Below are positions 20,184 to 25,816 of a stretch of DNA of 25,816 bases, piece by piece. The notes under the pieces are model-generated. The model was not told the DNA's origin. It did not search any database and saw nothing but the letters and a program-made list of their open reading frames with translations. Position 1 is the first letter of the stretch. Each line of letters begins with the position of its first letter. Both the position numbers and the translations under genes were made by a program. This DNA is from Thermoplasmata archaeon (GTDB lineage: Archaea; Thermoplasmatota; Thermoplasmata; Thermoplasmatales; Thermoplasmataceae), in contig JAKBGP010000004.1 in assembly GCA_021833045.1 (NCBI GenBank), positions 1 through 25,816 of the forward strand, given 5' to 3'.

Positions 20184-20199
20184 TGTTACTAAAGTAACA
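20184..20199 (+). promoter_or_regulatory. 16-bp palindromic operator, copy 3
   Basis: TGTTACTAAAGTAACA, same arms as copies at 11733 and 13794, again preceded by TC. The nearest possible gene to the right is the 38-codon frame at 20325. Confidence 0.7.
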
Positions 20200-20324
20200 A
20201 AAACATAGTTCATCAAAAATGGAGATCAAAACGACACGTGAAATCCAATCCATAAGCGTGATTTAAGCAAATATTATGCTTTTTTACGGCTTTTCAGGGT
20301 GTGTTTAACTGTTTGGATGGTATT

Positions 20325-20441
20325 ATGCCTTGGACAAAGAACATGCCTTATAGAGCCTTAGAAAAAGACTTGAACGATATTAGAGCAATGGTACCATATC
20401 TGGGAAGCATCTCAATAGAAGAATTACACAAACGCAGATAG
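20325..20441 (+). CDS. Possible small protein (38 aa)
   Basis: MPWTKNMPYRALEKDLNDIR followed by AMVPYLGSISIEELHKRR: soluble, helical, charged; composition is like a real protein and codon use resembles the element's operon genes. No strong ribosome site is seen (GGATGG just upstream). It could be a small regulator or the remnant of a longer gene. Operator copy 3 lies 125 bp upstream. Confidence 0.35.
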   Translation: MPWTKNMPYRALEKDLNDIRAMVPYLGSISIEELHKRR

Positions 20442-20568
20442 CGGATCGCTTTCAATCTCTTTAATGCAATTTAGACTATGAATAATATTGAAAAGATGTC
20501 TAAAGAAATAGAATTAAACTAACTATTTTTATTTACTTAATAATATATCTCAAAAAGTGAATCCTTAG

Positions 20569-20576
20569 TATATAAA
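20569..20576 (+). promoter_or_regulatory. TATA-like promoter pointing out of the element's right end
   Basis: TATATAAA about 55 bp left of the right att core. In the integrated state it faces the antisense strand of the tRNA and, beyond it, the alcohol dehydrogenase. In the excised circle the same promoter would lie directly upstream of the integrase gene. No gene starts between it and the att core. Confidence 0.4.
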
Positions 20577-20630
20577 CAAACTTGATTTATACCCATTCTC
20601 ACAGGTACACGCATTGAACTTTTACTAGAG

Positions 20631-20643
20631 TGCGGAAACCGGG
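20631..20643 (+). repeat. Right attachment site (att core inside tRNA-Gly)
   Basis: Same 13 bp as at 653-665; it forms positions 60-72 of the tRNA, i.e. the 3' half of the T stem, the acceptor 3' strand and the discriminator. Integration here keeps the tRNA functional because the element supplies an identical 3' end. Confidence 0.85.
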
Positions 20644-20702
20644 ATTCGAACCCGGGTTAAGGGCTTGGGAAGCCCCTGTGATAACCACTACACTATTCCC
20701 GC
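20631..20702 (-). tRNA. tRNA-Gly (anticodon CCC)
   Basis: 72 nt read on the minus strand: acceptor GCGGGAA pairs with TTTCCGC (one G-T), D arm GTG...CAC, anticodon stem GGGGC/GCCCT with loop TTCCCAA (anticodon CCC at 20667-20669), T arm CCGGG-TTCGAAT-CCCGG, discriminator A. No CCA is encoded. The element uses its 3' end as attachment site; the gene remains complete. Its promoter TATA (TTTTATAA read on the minus strand) lies at about 20727-20734. Confidence 0.95.
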
Positions 20703-20724
20703 TGCTAACGCTGGTATTGCAAAT

Positions 20725-20736
20725 GGTTATAAAAGA
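20725..20736 (-). promoter_or_regulatory. TATA box of the tRNA-Gly gene
   Basis: On the minus strand TTCTTTTATAACC lies about 25-30 bp upstream of the tRNA 5' end, the normal archaeal distance. Confidence 0.55.
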
Positions 20737-20796
20737 AATTTGGTGGTACAGTACAATGGGCAAAATGCTTTAGGGAAGATTGTAATTATTTTTATT

Positions 20797-21768
20797 ATGA
20801 AAGCAATGATCCTGGAAAAACAGAACAAGATAGAAAACAATCCTCTGAAGTATGAAGATTATGAAGGGCCAGAATTAAAGCATGGTCAGGTAATTGTAAA
20901 GGTTCAGGCAAATGGTGTCTGTCACAGTGATCTCCATATTATTGAGGGGGACTTTCCTCTTCCTCCAGAACTATTTCCTCTAATTCCTGGCCATGAGATA
21001 GTAGGGGAAGTTGTTGAATCAAAAAGTGATATTCAGATAGGTGAGAGAGTTGGAATAGGCTGGTTTTATTCTGCATGTGGGAAATGTGAGTATTGCATAT
21101 CGGGAAAGGAGAACTTATGTCCATATGCAACCGTAACAGGAATAAATCACAAGGGAGGCTATTCTGAATACGTTGCCCTAGACTCAACATATGTAAGCAG
21201 GATTCCAGATAATTTGAACAGTGTAGAAACTGCACCACTATTTTGTGCAGGTATCACGGCATATTCGGCAGTAAGGAGATTGAATATTGCTCCAAATGAC
21301 AGAATAGCAGTATTCGGGATTGGTGGATTAGGATTCTATGGTCTTCAACTGATCAGGTTAATGGGTGGAAAAGCCTGCGCAATAACAACTTCTCATAAGG
21401 ATGTTGCAGAAAAAGCCGAAGCTGCTGAAATAACTGACAGGCCATCAGGTCACTATGACGGAGCAATTGTTTTTGCACCAAATAGCAAAATTGTTCAAAC
21501 TGCGGCCTCATCTGTTAAAAGTGGAAAAACAATAGTAGTACCTGCAGTAATGGATAAAATAGAGATTCCATTCAGCAGTTTCATGTGGGAGAAAAATATA
21601 ACAAGTGTGGCCAGCGGACTAAGAAAGGAGACAAGGGCGATCCTCGACATAGCCTCATCTGAAGGTTTAATTTCAATGGTTCATAAGTCCAAATTAAGTT
21701 CTGCAAATGAAGTGCTAAACAATCTGAAACAGGGCAAAGTAAAGGGAAGAGAAGTTCTTGTTCCATAA
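20797..21768 (+). CDS. Zinc-dependent alcohol dehydrogenase
   Basis: Medium-chain dehydrogenase that interconverts alcohols and aldehydes or ketones with NAD(P). ATG at 20797 (323 aa); the open frame continues upstream through the antisense of the tRNA but that part is not gene-like. Catalytic zinc ligands C42 (GVCHSD), H66-E67 (GHEIVGE) and C150 (PLFCAG); structural zinc Cys94, 97, 100 and 108 (CGKCEYC...NLC). Cofactor site G174-x-GG-x-G179 (VFGIGGLGF). The family's usual length is 330-350 aa, so it is complete or nearly so. First host gene right of the element; a TATA-like GGTTATAAAAG lies 70 bp before the start. The element's outward promoter may also reach it. Confidence 0.88.
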   Translation: MKAMILEKQNKIENNPLKYEDYEGPELKHGQVIVKVQANGVCHSDLHIIEGDFPLPPELFPLIPGHEIVGEVVESKSDIQIGERVGIGWFYSACGKCEYCISGKENLCPYATVTGINHKGGYSEYVALDSTYVSRIPDNLNSVETAPLFCAGITAYSAVRRLNIAPNDRIAVFGIGGLGFYGLQLIRLMGGKACAITTSHKDVAEKAEAAEITDRPSGHYDGAIVFAPNSKIVQTAASSVKSGKTIVVPAVMDKIEIPFSSFMWEKNITSVASGLRKETRAILDIASSEGLISMVHKSKLSSANEVLNNLKQGKVKGREVLVP

Positions 21769-21877
21769 ACGTAGTATTGCTTCCCTCAATGAAACATATT
21801 AACTCAGATTCTACTAAAGTTTAAGGGAACGAAAGTAAAAACTGAATAACGCTATTTTAATATTTTAAAAAAAGAAA

Positions 21878-21896
21878 TTTGTAATCATTTTACAAA
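21878..21896. terminator. Bidirectional terminator between ADH and GDH
   Basis: TTTGTAA-TCATT-TTACAAA hairpin with a T-rich stretch after it on both strands (ATTTTGGTTTTTAATTTTT on plus; TTTCTTTTTTT on minus), in the gap between two convergent genes. Confidence 0.55.
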
Positions 21897-21952
21897 AGAA
21901 ATATTTTGGTTTTTAATTTTTAAAATGAACTATGAAAATAAAAGGGGGTGGT

Positions 21953-23203
21953 TCAGTACCATCCTCTAGCCTTCATGGCGTCTGCAACTCTTTTCACTGA
22001 TATTATATAAGCTCCAGTTCTTGGATTAACCTTATACTTGTCAGCAGTTGCAAGCACATCTTCAGCAGCTGTGGTCATTTTCTTGTCCAACTTTTCGTAT
22101 ACCTCTTCTCTTGTCCAGTAATATCCTCCGATGTTTTGTACCCATTCGAAGTACGATGTTGTAACTCCTCCTGCGTTGGCAAGGAAGTCTGGCAGATCAA
22201 GAACGCCTCTCTTAAAGAGTATCTCATCAGCCTCAGGTGTTGTTGGACCATTCGCAAGTTCGAGAATGATCTTGGCCTTAATTTTATCTGCATTCTTTGA
22301 GGTTATCTGATTCTCAATTGCGGCTGGAATAAGTACGTCTACGCCAAGTTCTAGAAGTTCTTCGTTGGTTATATTTTTTGTTCCCTCAAGACCCTGTACT
22401 GTGCCAGTTTTCTGCTTGTGCTTTAAAACTGCATCAAAGTCGAGTCCTTTTTCTGAATAGATACCTCCCTTAGTGTCAGATATTGCAACTACCTTTGATC
22501 CGAAGTGTTCCTTTACAAGGGTCATTGCAAATTGACCGGCATTACCGAATCCCTGAACAGCAACCGTTGCCTTTGAGAGATCTATACCTTTCTTTTTAGC
22601 TCCAACCTTAAGAACATACATTCCTCCTTTGGCTGTTGCATCTCCTCTTCCCTGTGAGCCACCTAGTGTCAGTGGCTTTCCCGTTATTACACCAGGAGCA
22701 GATCTTCTAACTATAGTTTCATATTCATCCATCATCCAGGCCATTATCTGGGGTGTTGTGTAAACGTCCGGTGCAGGAACATCAATTTCAGGTCCAATGA
22801 AATCTGCAATGGCCCTAACATAAGCTCTGCTAAGTCTCTCCAGCTCAGAAGGACTCATTTCCTTTGGGTTGCATATTATTCCCCCCTTTGCTCCTCCCAT
22901 TGGTATATCAACTACCGCCGTCTTCCATGTCATCCATGCTGAGAGTGCCTTTACAGTGGAAAGTGTTTCTTCTGGATGGAATCTTATACCTCCCTTAACG
23001 GGACCTCTTGCATTATTATAATGAACTCTGAATCCTCTGAAAGTTTTTACTTTTCCATTATCCATTCTTACTGGTAAACTAACCTCCAAAATCTGCTGGG
23101 GTGCCCTCAAAATTTCCAGAGCCTCTTTGTCGAGGTTCATAACTTTCGCCGCCTTTTCTAATTGCTGTACAGCAATATCAAAAGAATCTAAATCTTCTGC
23201 CAT
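21953..23203 (-). CDS. gdhA: Glutamate dehydrogenase
   Basis: Hexameric enzyme that converts glutamate plus NAD(P) to 2-oxoglutarate and ammonia, linking carbon and nitrogen metabolism in the cytosol. 416 aa from ATG 23203, which follows GGTGA by 4-5 bp; seven further codons upstream to ATG 23224 are unlikely. Substrate-binding and catalytic region: [13 protein letters not shown] (K70), [20 protein letters not shown] (K94, catalytic K106). Rossmann site [12 protein letters not shown]-terminal YYWTREEV and helix as in archaeal GDHs of the Pyrococcus type, to which the whole sequence aligns by memory. Length is normal. Host gene; single transcription unit with a promoter in the 23204-23340 gap. 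Confidence 0.95.
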   Translation of the reverse strand: MAEDLDSFDIAVQQLEKAAKVMNLDKEALEILRAPQQILEVSLPVRMDNGKVKTFRGFRVHYNNARGPVKGGIRFHPEETLSTVKALSAWMTWKTAVVDIPMGGAKGGIICNPKEMSPSELERLSRAYVRAIADFIGPEIDVPAPDVYTTPQIMAWMMDEYETIVRRSAPGVITGKPLTLGGSQGRGDATAKGGMYVLKVGAKKKGIDLSKATVAVQGFGNAGQFAMTLVKEHFGSKVVAISDTKGGIYSEKGLDFDAVLKHKQKTGTVQGLEGTKNITNEELLELGVDVLIPAAIENQITSKNADKIKAKIILELANGPTTPEADEILFKRGVLDLPDFLANAGGVTTSYFEWVQNIGGYYWTREEVYEKLDKKMTTAAEDVLATADKYKVNPRTGAYIISVKRVADAMKARGWY

Positions 23204-23340
23204 GTATTCACCTTCTCGGTACATACTGTATTACAAAGAGCTTTTAAAGGTTATAGCATTTTATAAACCCCTCTAAAATAAAGTGTGTTATATTCTAGCA
23301 TTGAAAATAAATTATGTAAATGTATAAATATATATAAAAA

Positions 23341-23709
23341 TCATTGTGTGACAGCCGTAACCTCAAGTTCTATTAAGGCTTTATCATTAGGAAAGTTGCA
23401 AACAACGGTTGTTCTTGCAGGTGTAGCAATTGAAAAAACTTCCTTGAACAGTTTGTTCATAAGTTCAAAGTCTCCCTGATTTTTCATATAAACAACTACT
23501 CTAACTATATTTTTCATTGAGGAGTTGCTCTGAGCAAGAATTTTTTCAACATTCGACGCAGCCCTCCTAAACTGTTGCTCAAAGGAATTATCAGAATTCT
23601 CCTTTACTCCTAGCTGTCCTGATAAAAATATCATTGAGTTTGCAATAACACTGTGGGAATAAGGTCCGGCTCTTCCAAGTTCTTCAACTACAACACTTTT
23701 CTTGTCCAT
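23341..23709 (-). CDS. RidA-family protein (reactive intermediate deaminase)
   Basis: 122 aa, about the usual length. RidA trimers hydrolyse reactive enamines/imines produced by PLP enzymes, protecting amino-acid metabolism. Family motifs: AGPYSHSV near the start, FLSGQLGV, VYMKNQGDF, then PARTTV with R99 and LIELEVTA with E114, the residues that correspond to Arg105 and Glu120 of the E. coli protein. Host gene, monocistronic, with a TATA-like region just upstream (TTAATTAATATC reversed). Adjacent to GDH, which fits an amino-acid role. Confidence 0.9.
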   Translation of the reverse strand: MDKKSVVVEELGRAGPYSHSVIANSMIFLSGQLGVKENSDNSFEQQFRRAASNVEKILAQSNSSMKNIVRVVVYMKNQGDFELMNKLFKEVFSIATPARTTVVCNFPNDKALIELEVTAVTQ

Positions 23710-23771
23710 GTGTCAACAATGTAAAGATATTAATTAATCATATGCCTCTTTAAATTTATCTTTCTGCTGAA

Positions 23772-25046
23772 TTAGAGTGTTCTTCTATCGGATTTTTTTG
23801 AATTTCTATATTCATTTCTATCCTTTGTCATAAAAACCAGGGTAGCTATCAATCCGATCATGGCAAAAATGGCAAAGAACATTATTCCCCCTCCATCCCC
23901 CAGAAATGGAGTCAAAAGACCATATCCCAATATACCTATCAACCCACCAAACCTTCCTGACGCCTCAGAAATTCCTTCTCCGGTTCCCCTAACCGATGAA
24001 TCAAACTTTTCTGACGGTGCTATGACAATTGTTTTGTCTGGTCCCATGGCACCGAAGAAGAAAGCTGTGAAGAGAAAGAGTACTTTTGCATAAAGGAATG
24101 TATCTGGAAGCATAATAAGCATAAAAGCGAGAAAGAATAGGGATAAAGTTCTACCAAGGAATCCCCATAACTGTAGTGATCTCCTTCCTATACGTTCTAT
24201 AAGTAGTACAGTTATAATAGCAGCAGGTATTGTTACAGACTTAATAATCAAACTTGAATATGATGCGTCTGAAGGCCCTATAAATAAAAGAGATGAAAGG
24301 AGTATGGGCAGGAAGATTGAGAGTCCCTGATCTCCAACCTGATATGAAAACCATGCCACAGATGAAAAAATTACATCTCCTGTATGATTCTGTCTAAGAT
24401 ACCTGAATATGTTGCCTATTGTATGGTGTCTCTTCTCTTTCCAGCTTTCGGATTCCTTGATTCTAGATCGTATTATTAGAATTGGAATAGAAAGGACAGC
24501 ACCAGATACGAGCACATATCTCCATCCATTGTTGTTTATTCCAAGGAAGAATCCACCTATTCCATATGCAAGTACCATGCCAAAATTAGCAGTCATCATT
24601 ACCATGGCCATATCCCTTCCTCTGGTTTTTCTTGGTCTAATTTCAGCCATAAGAGGAAAGGAAACAGCAAAATCTGCTCCTATTACAAAGCCGACAATAA
24701 GCCGAAAGAAAATCAGCCAGTAGGCATTTGGGGAAATGGCGCTTAGAGAAGATGCGAAAAAATACCCTACAAAATCTAAAAACAGAATACCTTTTCTTCC
24801 AAACTTATCTGCCAGTAATCCGCCAAGAAAACCACCAAAAATTGCCCCTATTAATGCTGCAGCCCCGATTAAGGTAACAGTTATTGGTGACAGATGCCAT
24901 ATACCCTTTAGAACGAGCATGGCAATGGAAATTGCAGCCAGATCGAAGGTTGCAATAAATATACCCGAACCTAAAATTATCATTTGGGTTCTAGAATCCC
25001 GGTTATTAATTCCATTCTCGGCCTGATAATTAAGTTCTTCACTCAT
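23772..25046 (-). CDS. MFS transporter (sugar/organic-acid/phosphate porter type)
   Basis: 424 aa, 12 hydrophobic segments. ATG 25046 follows GGGAGATGA; a GTG at 25061 lies in that site. The loop between TM2 and TM3 reads GGLLADKFGRKG, and GVIGADFAVSFPLMAEIRPRKTRG-like features (FVIGADFAVSFPLMAEI, then RPRKTRGR) after TM4 place it near the sugar/phosphate (SP/PHS) porters. Substrate cannot be inferred. The gene is controlled by a perfect 26-bp palindrome (25063-25088) covering its probable transcription start, with TATA-like AAGTATAAAG just upstream. Host gene. Confidence 0.88.
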   Translation of the reverse strand: MSEELNYQAENGINNRDSRTQMIILGSGIFIATFDLAAISIAMLVLKGIWHLSPITVTLIGAAALIGAIFGGFLGGLLADKFGRKGILFLDFVGYFFASSLSAISPNAYWLIFFRLIVGFVIGADFAVSFPLMAEIRPRKTRGRDMAMVMMTANFGMVLAYGIGGFFLGINNNGWRYVLVSGAVLSIPILIIRSRIKESESWKEKRHHTIGNIFRYLRQNHTGDVIFSSVAWFSYQVGDQGLSIFLPILLSSLLFIGPSDASYSSLIIKSVTIPAAIITVLLIERIGRRSLQLWGFLGRTLSLFFLAFMLIMLPDTFLYAKVLFLFTAFFFGAMGPDKTIVIAPSEKFDSSVRGTGEGISEASGRFGGLIGILGYGLLTPFLGDGGGIMFFAIFAMIGLIATLVFMTKDRNEYRNSKKSDRRTL

Positions 25047-25062
25047 TATTTCATCTCCCACA

Positions 25063-25088
25063 GTAATGTAAGGATATCCTTACATTAC
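25063..25088. promoter_or_regulatory. 26-bp perfect palindromic operator of the MFS gene
   Basis: Half-site GTAATGTAAGGAT followed exactly by its reverse complement. It ends 17 bp before the transporter ATG and starts a few bases after a TATA-like box, so a bound dimer would block initiation. No such palindrome is found before the other host genes here. Confidence 0.7.
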
Positions 25089-25282
25089 ATCTTTATACTT
25101 AAATCATTTATACAAAATATCTAGACATCTACGACATAAATTGTTGGGATAATTCTTTCATTTTCCGGTTATTTATTATATTTATGGTGAATACTAAATT
25201 TATAATCAATGTGGAAAAGAAGAGATATATTTCGATCATCTTTCTCAACTCCATAAATACTTATCTTATGTGGCTAATGAAT

Positions 25283-25585
25283 ATGTTTTTTAAGAAAGTT
25301 TATAATTTTCCAATGGGTAATAAATTTAGAGCAAAAATGTCAAAAGCAAGATTCGAAATAGGAGATCATGAAAAACATGTTATAAGTGTAAACGCAAACC
25401 CCTTTCTTAAATATATTAGAATAGAGGTTGATGGTGAAAGAGTTATTGATGTACCCAATTTTTTGCCTTCTAGAAAGTTTGATCTTGAAATTGGAAATGC
25501 CGAAAAGCATAAGGTGGAAATATTTATCAGACTACTCTCACCAGTAAGGCTAATGGTAGATGGAAGTGAAGTAGTGCAAATTTAA
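25283..25585 (+). CDS. Hypothetical small beta-rich protein
   Basis: An open frame runs from 25184 but its first part is AT-biased and hydrophobic; the ATG at 25283 (100 aa) lies about 25 bp after a TATA-like AAATACTTAT, fitting a leaderless start. From residue 20 the sequence is beta-rich with a repeated pattern: HEKHVISVNANPFLKYIRIE, VDGERVIDVPNFLPS, KFDLEIGNAEKHKVEIFIRL, VRLMVDGSEVVQ. Two similar halves, each ending 'vDGe/s-rVi', suggest a double beta-sandwich. Family not recognised; similar small proteins are known in archaea. Confidence 0.6.
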   Translation: MFFKKVYNFPMGNKFRAKMSKARFEIGDHEKHVISVNANPFLKYIRIEVDGERVIDVPNFLPSRKFDLEIGNAEKHKVEIFIRLLSPVRLMVDGSEVVQI

Positions 25586-25816
25586 AAGTTTAAATTATGG
25601 ATATATTTCTTGAACTTTTAGAGAAGGTGTGATTTCCTGGTTAGAGAACCTTAAAATGTCTAAATGTTTGTCCATATAAACAACATTAATCATCATAATT
25701 ACACCTTGGTTCACCATTAATAAATGTCTTTCCATAATTATAGAAACACAGAAAGGCATAGTAAACAAAAGTGTTATCAAACTTTAGAAGATAATAGATC
25801 TCTGGCAATTGAATCA

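Larger units (their letters stand above)
19640..20324. other. Non-coding right-end region of the element
   Basis: About 685 bp with no credible gene. It contains the nested inverted repeat at 20048-20114, operator copy 3 at 20184-20199 and a relative of the 10649 repeat at 20249. AT-rich throughout, with several GATC/ATGCAT-type short palindromes. Possible functions are a second origin, a partition site or an untranslated RNA. Confidence 0.5.
653..20643. mobile_element. Integrated element (plasmid or provirus, about 20 kb) in tRNA-Gly
   Basis: The 13-bp sequence TGCGGAAACCGGG occurs at 653-665 and at 20631-20643. The right copy is the 3' end of a complete tRNA-Gly gene (T-stem 3' strand, acceptor 3' strand and discriminator base); the left copy touches a tyrosine recombinase gene. 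Known archaeal and bacterial integrative elements use tRNA 3' ends in exactly this way, leaving one intact tRNA and one partial copy. Everything between is accessory: primase, SF3 helicase, small regulators, toxin-antitoxin, surface proteins, P-loop ATPase. Genes outside the repeats are ordinary host metabolism. A 13-bp match would occur by chance in 20 kb, but its placement at a tRNA 3' end and beside an integrase makes chance unlikely. Confidence 0.88.

Noticed and set aside
20665..20796. Upstream extension of the alcohol dehydrogenase frame through the tRNA
   Set aside because: It is the antisense of the tRNA and its promoter; the family's conserved start is at about 20797.
25595..25780. 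Minus-strand 61-codon frame at the right end
   Set aside because: AT-rich composition, no ribosome site and no motif; the last 230 bp of the window appear non-coding or hold only a gene edge.

Overview
The window reads as a piece of an archaeal chromosome of the Thermoplasmatales type (Ferroplasma/Cuniculiplasma/Thermoplasma relatives). The case rests on low G+C, TATA boxes about 25-30 bp upstream of many starts (leaderless genes at operon heads), Shine-Dalgarno motifs (GGTGA, GGAGG) inside operons, an archaeal-type glutamate dehydrogenase, a zinc alcohol dehydrogenase, an MFS carrier of the kind common in acidophiles, and a tRNA-Gly with no encoded CCA. The species assignment is inference.

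Layout. At 1-336 there is a partial host membrane protein (minus strand). From 653 to 20643 lies an integrated mobile element of about 20 kb. It is bounded by a 13-bp direct repeat: one copy is the 3' end of the intact tRNA-Gly(CCC) gene (20631-20702, minus), the other (653-665) abuts the element's tyrosine recombinase. From 20703 to the end are host genes: alcohol dehydrogenase, glutamate dehydrogenase, a RidA-family protein, an MFS transporter with a 26-bp palindromic operator, and a small conserved-looking protein.

Inside the element: (1) an integrase with a C-terminal zinc ribbon; (2) a possible decayed TnpB-like fragment; (3) a two-gene unit with a retropepsin-like aspartic protease; (4) a divergently read 363-aa protein with a ribbon-helix-helix-like segment; (5) a tightly coupled plus-strand operon from 4383 to 11558 with about 15 genes, many overlapping by ATGA or a few bases, including two small RHH proteins, a PrimPol-type primase, a long SF3 (D5-like) helicase, two Sm/Hfq-fold-like small proteins, a four-cysteine protein and a winged-helix protein; (6) a second winged-helix gene with its own operator; (7) a PD-(D/E)XK-like nuclease on the minus strand; (8) a surface/secretion module: a 654-aa exported protein, a two-TM protein, and a converging set of small membrane proteins; (9) a Panacea-type antitoxin plus RelE-type toxin; (10) a zinc-finger acidic protein followed by a P-loop ATPase; (11) about 1 kb of mostly non-coding DNA next to the tRNA.

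The genes suggest a self-replicating element (primase + helicase) that integrates and excises (tyrosine recombinase), is stabilised by a toxin-antitoxin pair, and exposes membrane proteins with an ATPase that could serve packaging or transfer. No recognisable capsid gene was found, so plasmid versus provirus stays open. The most unusual signals are at DNA level: a symmetric repeat array inside the linker-coding part of the helicase gene (7302-7535) followed by a second repeat cluster (7714-7949), both conserved across different reading frames and so candidates for a replication origin embedded in the rep gene; and three copies of a 16-bp palindrome (TGTTACT-N2-AGTAACA) at two promoters and in the right-end non-coding region, which look like one regulon.
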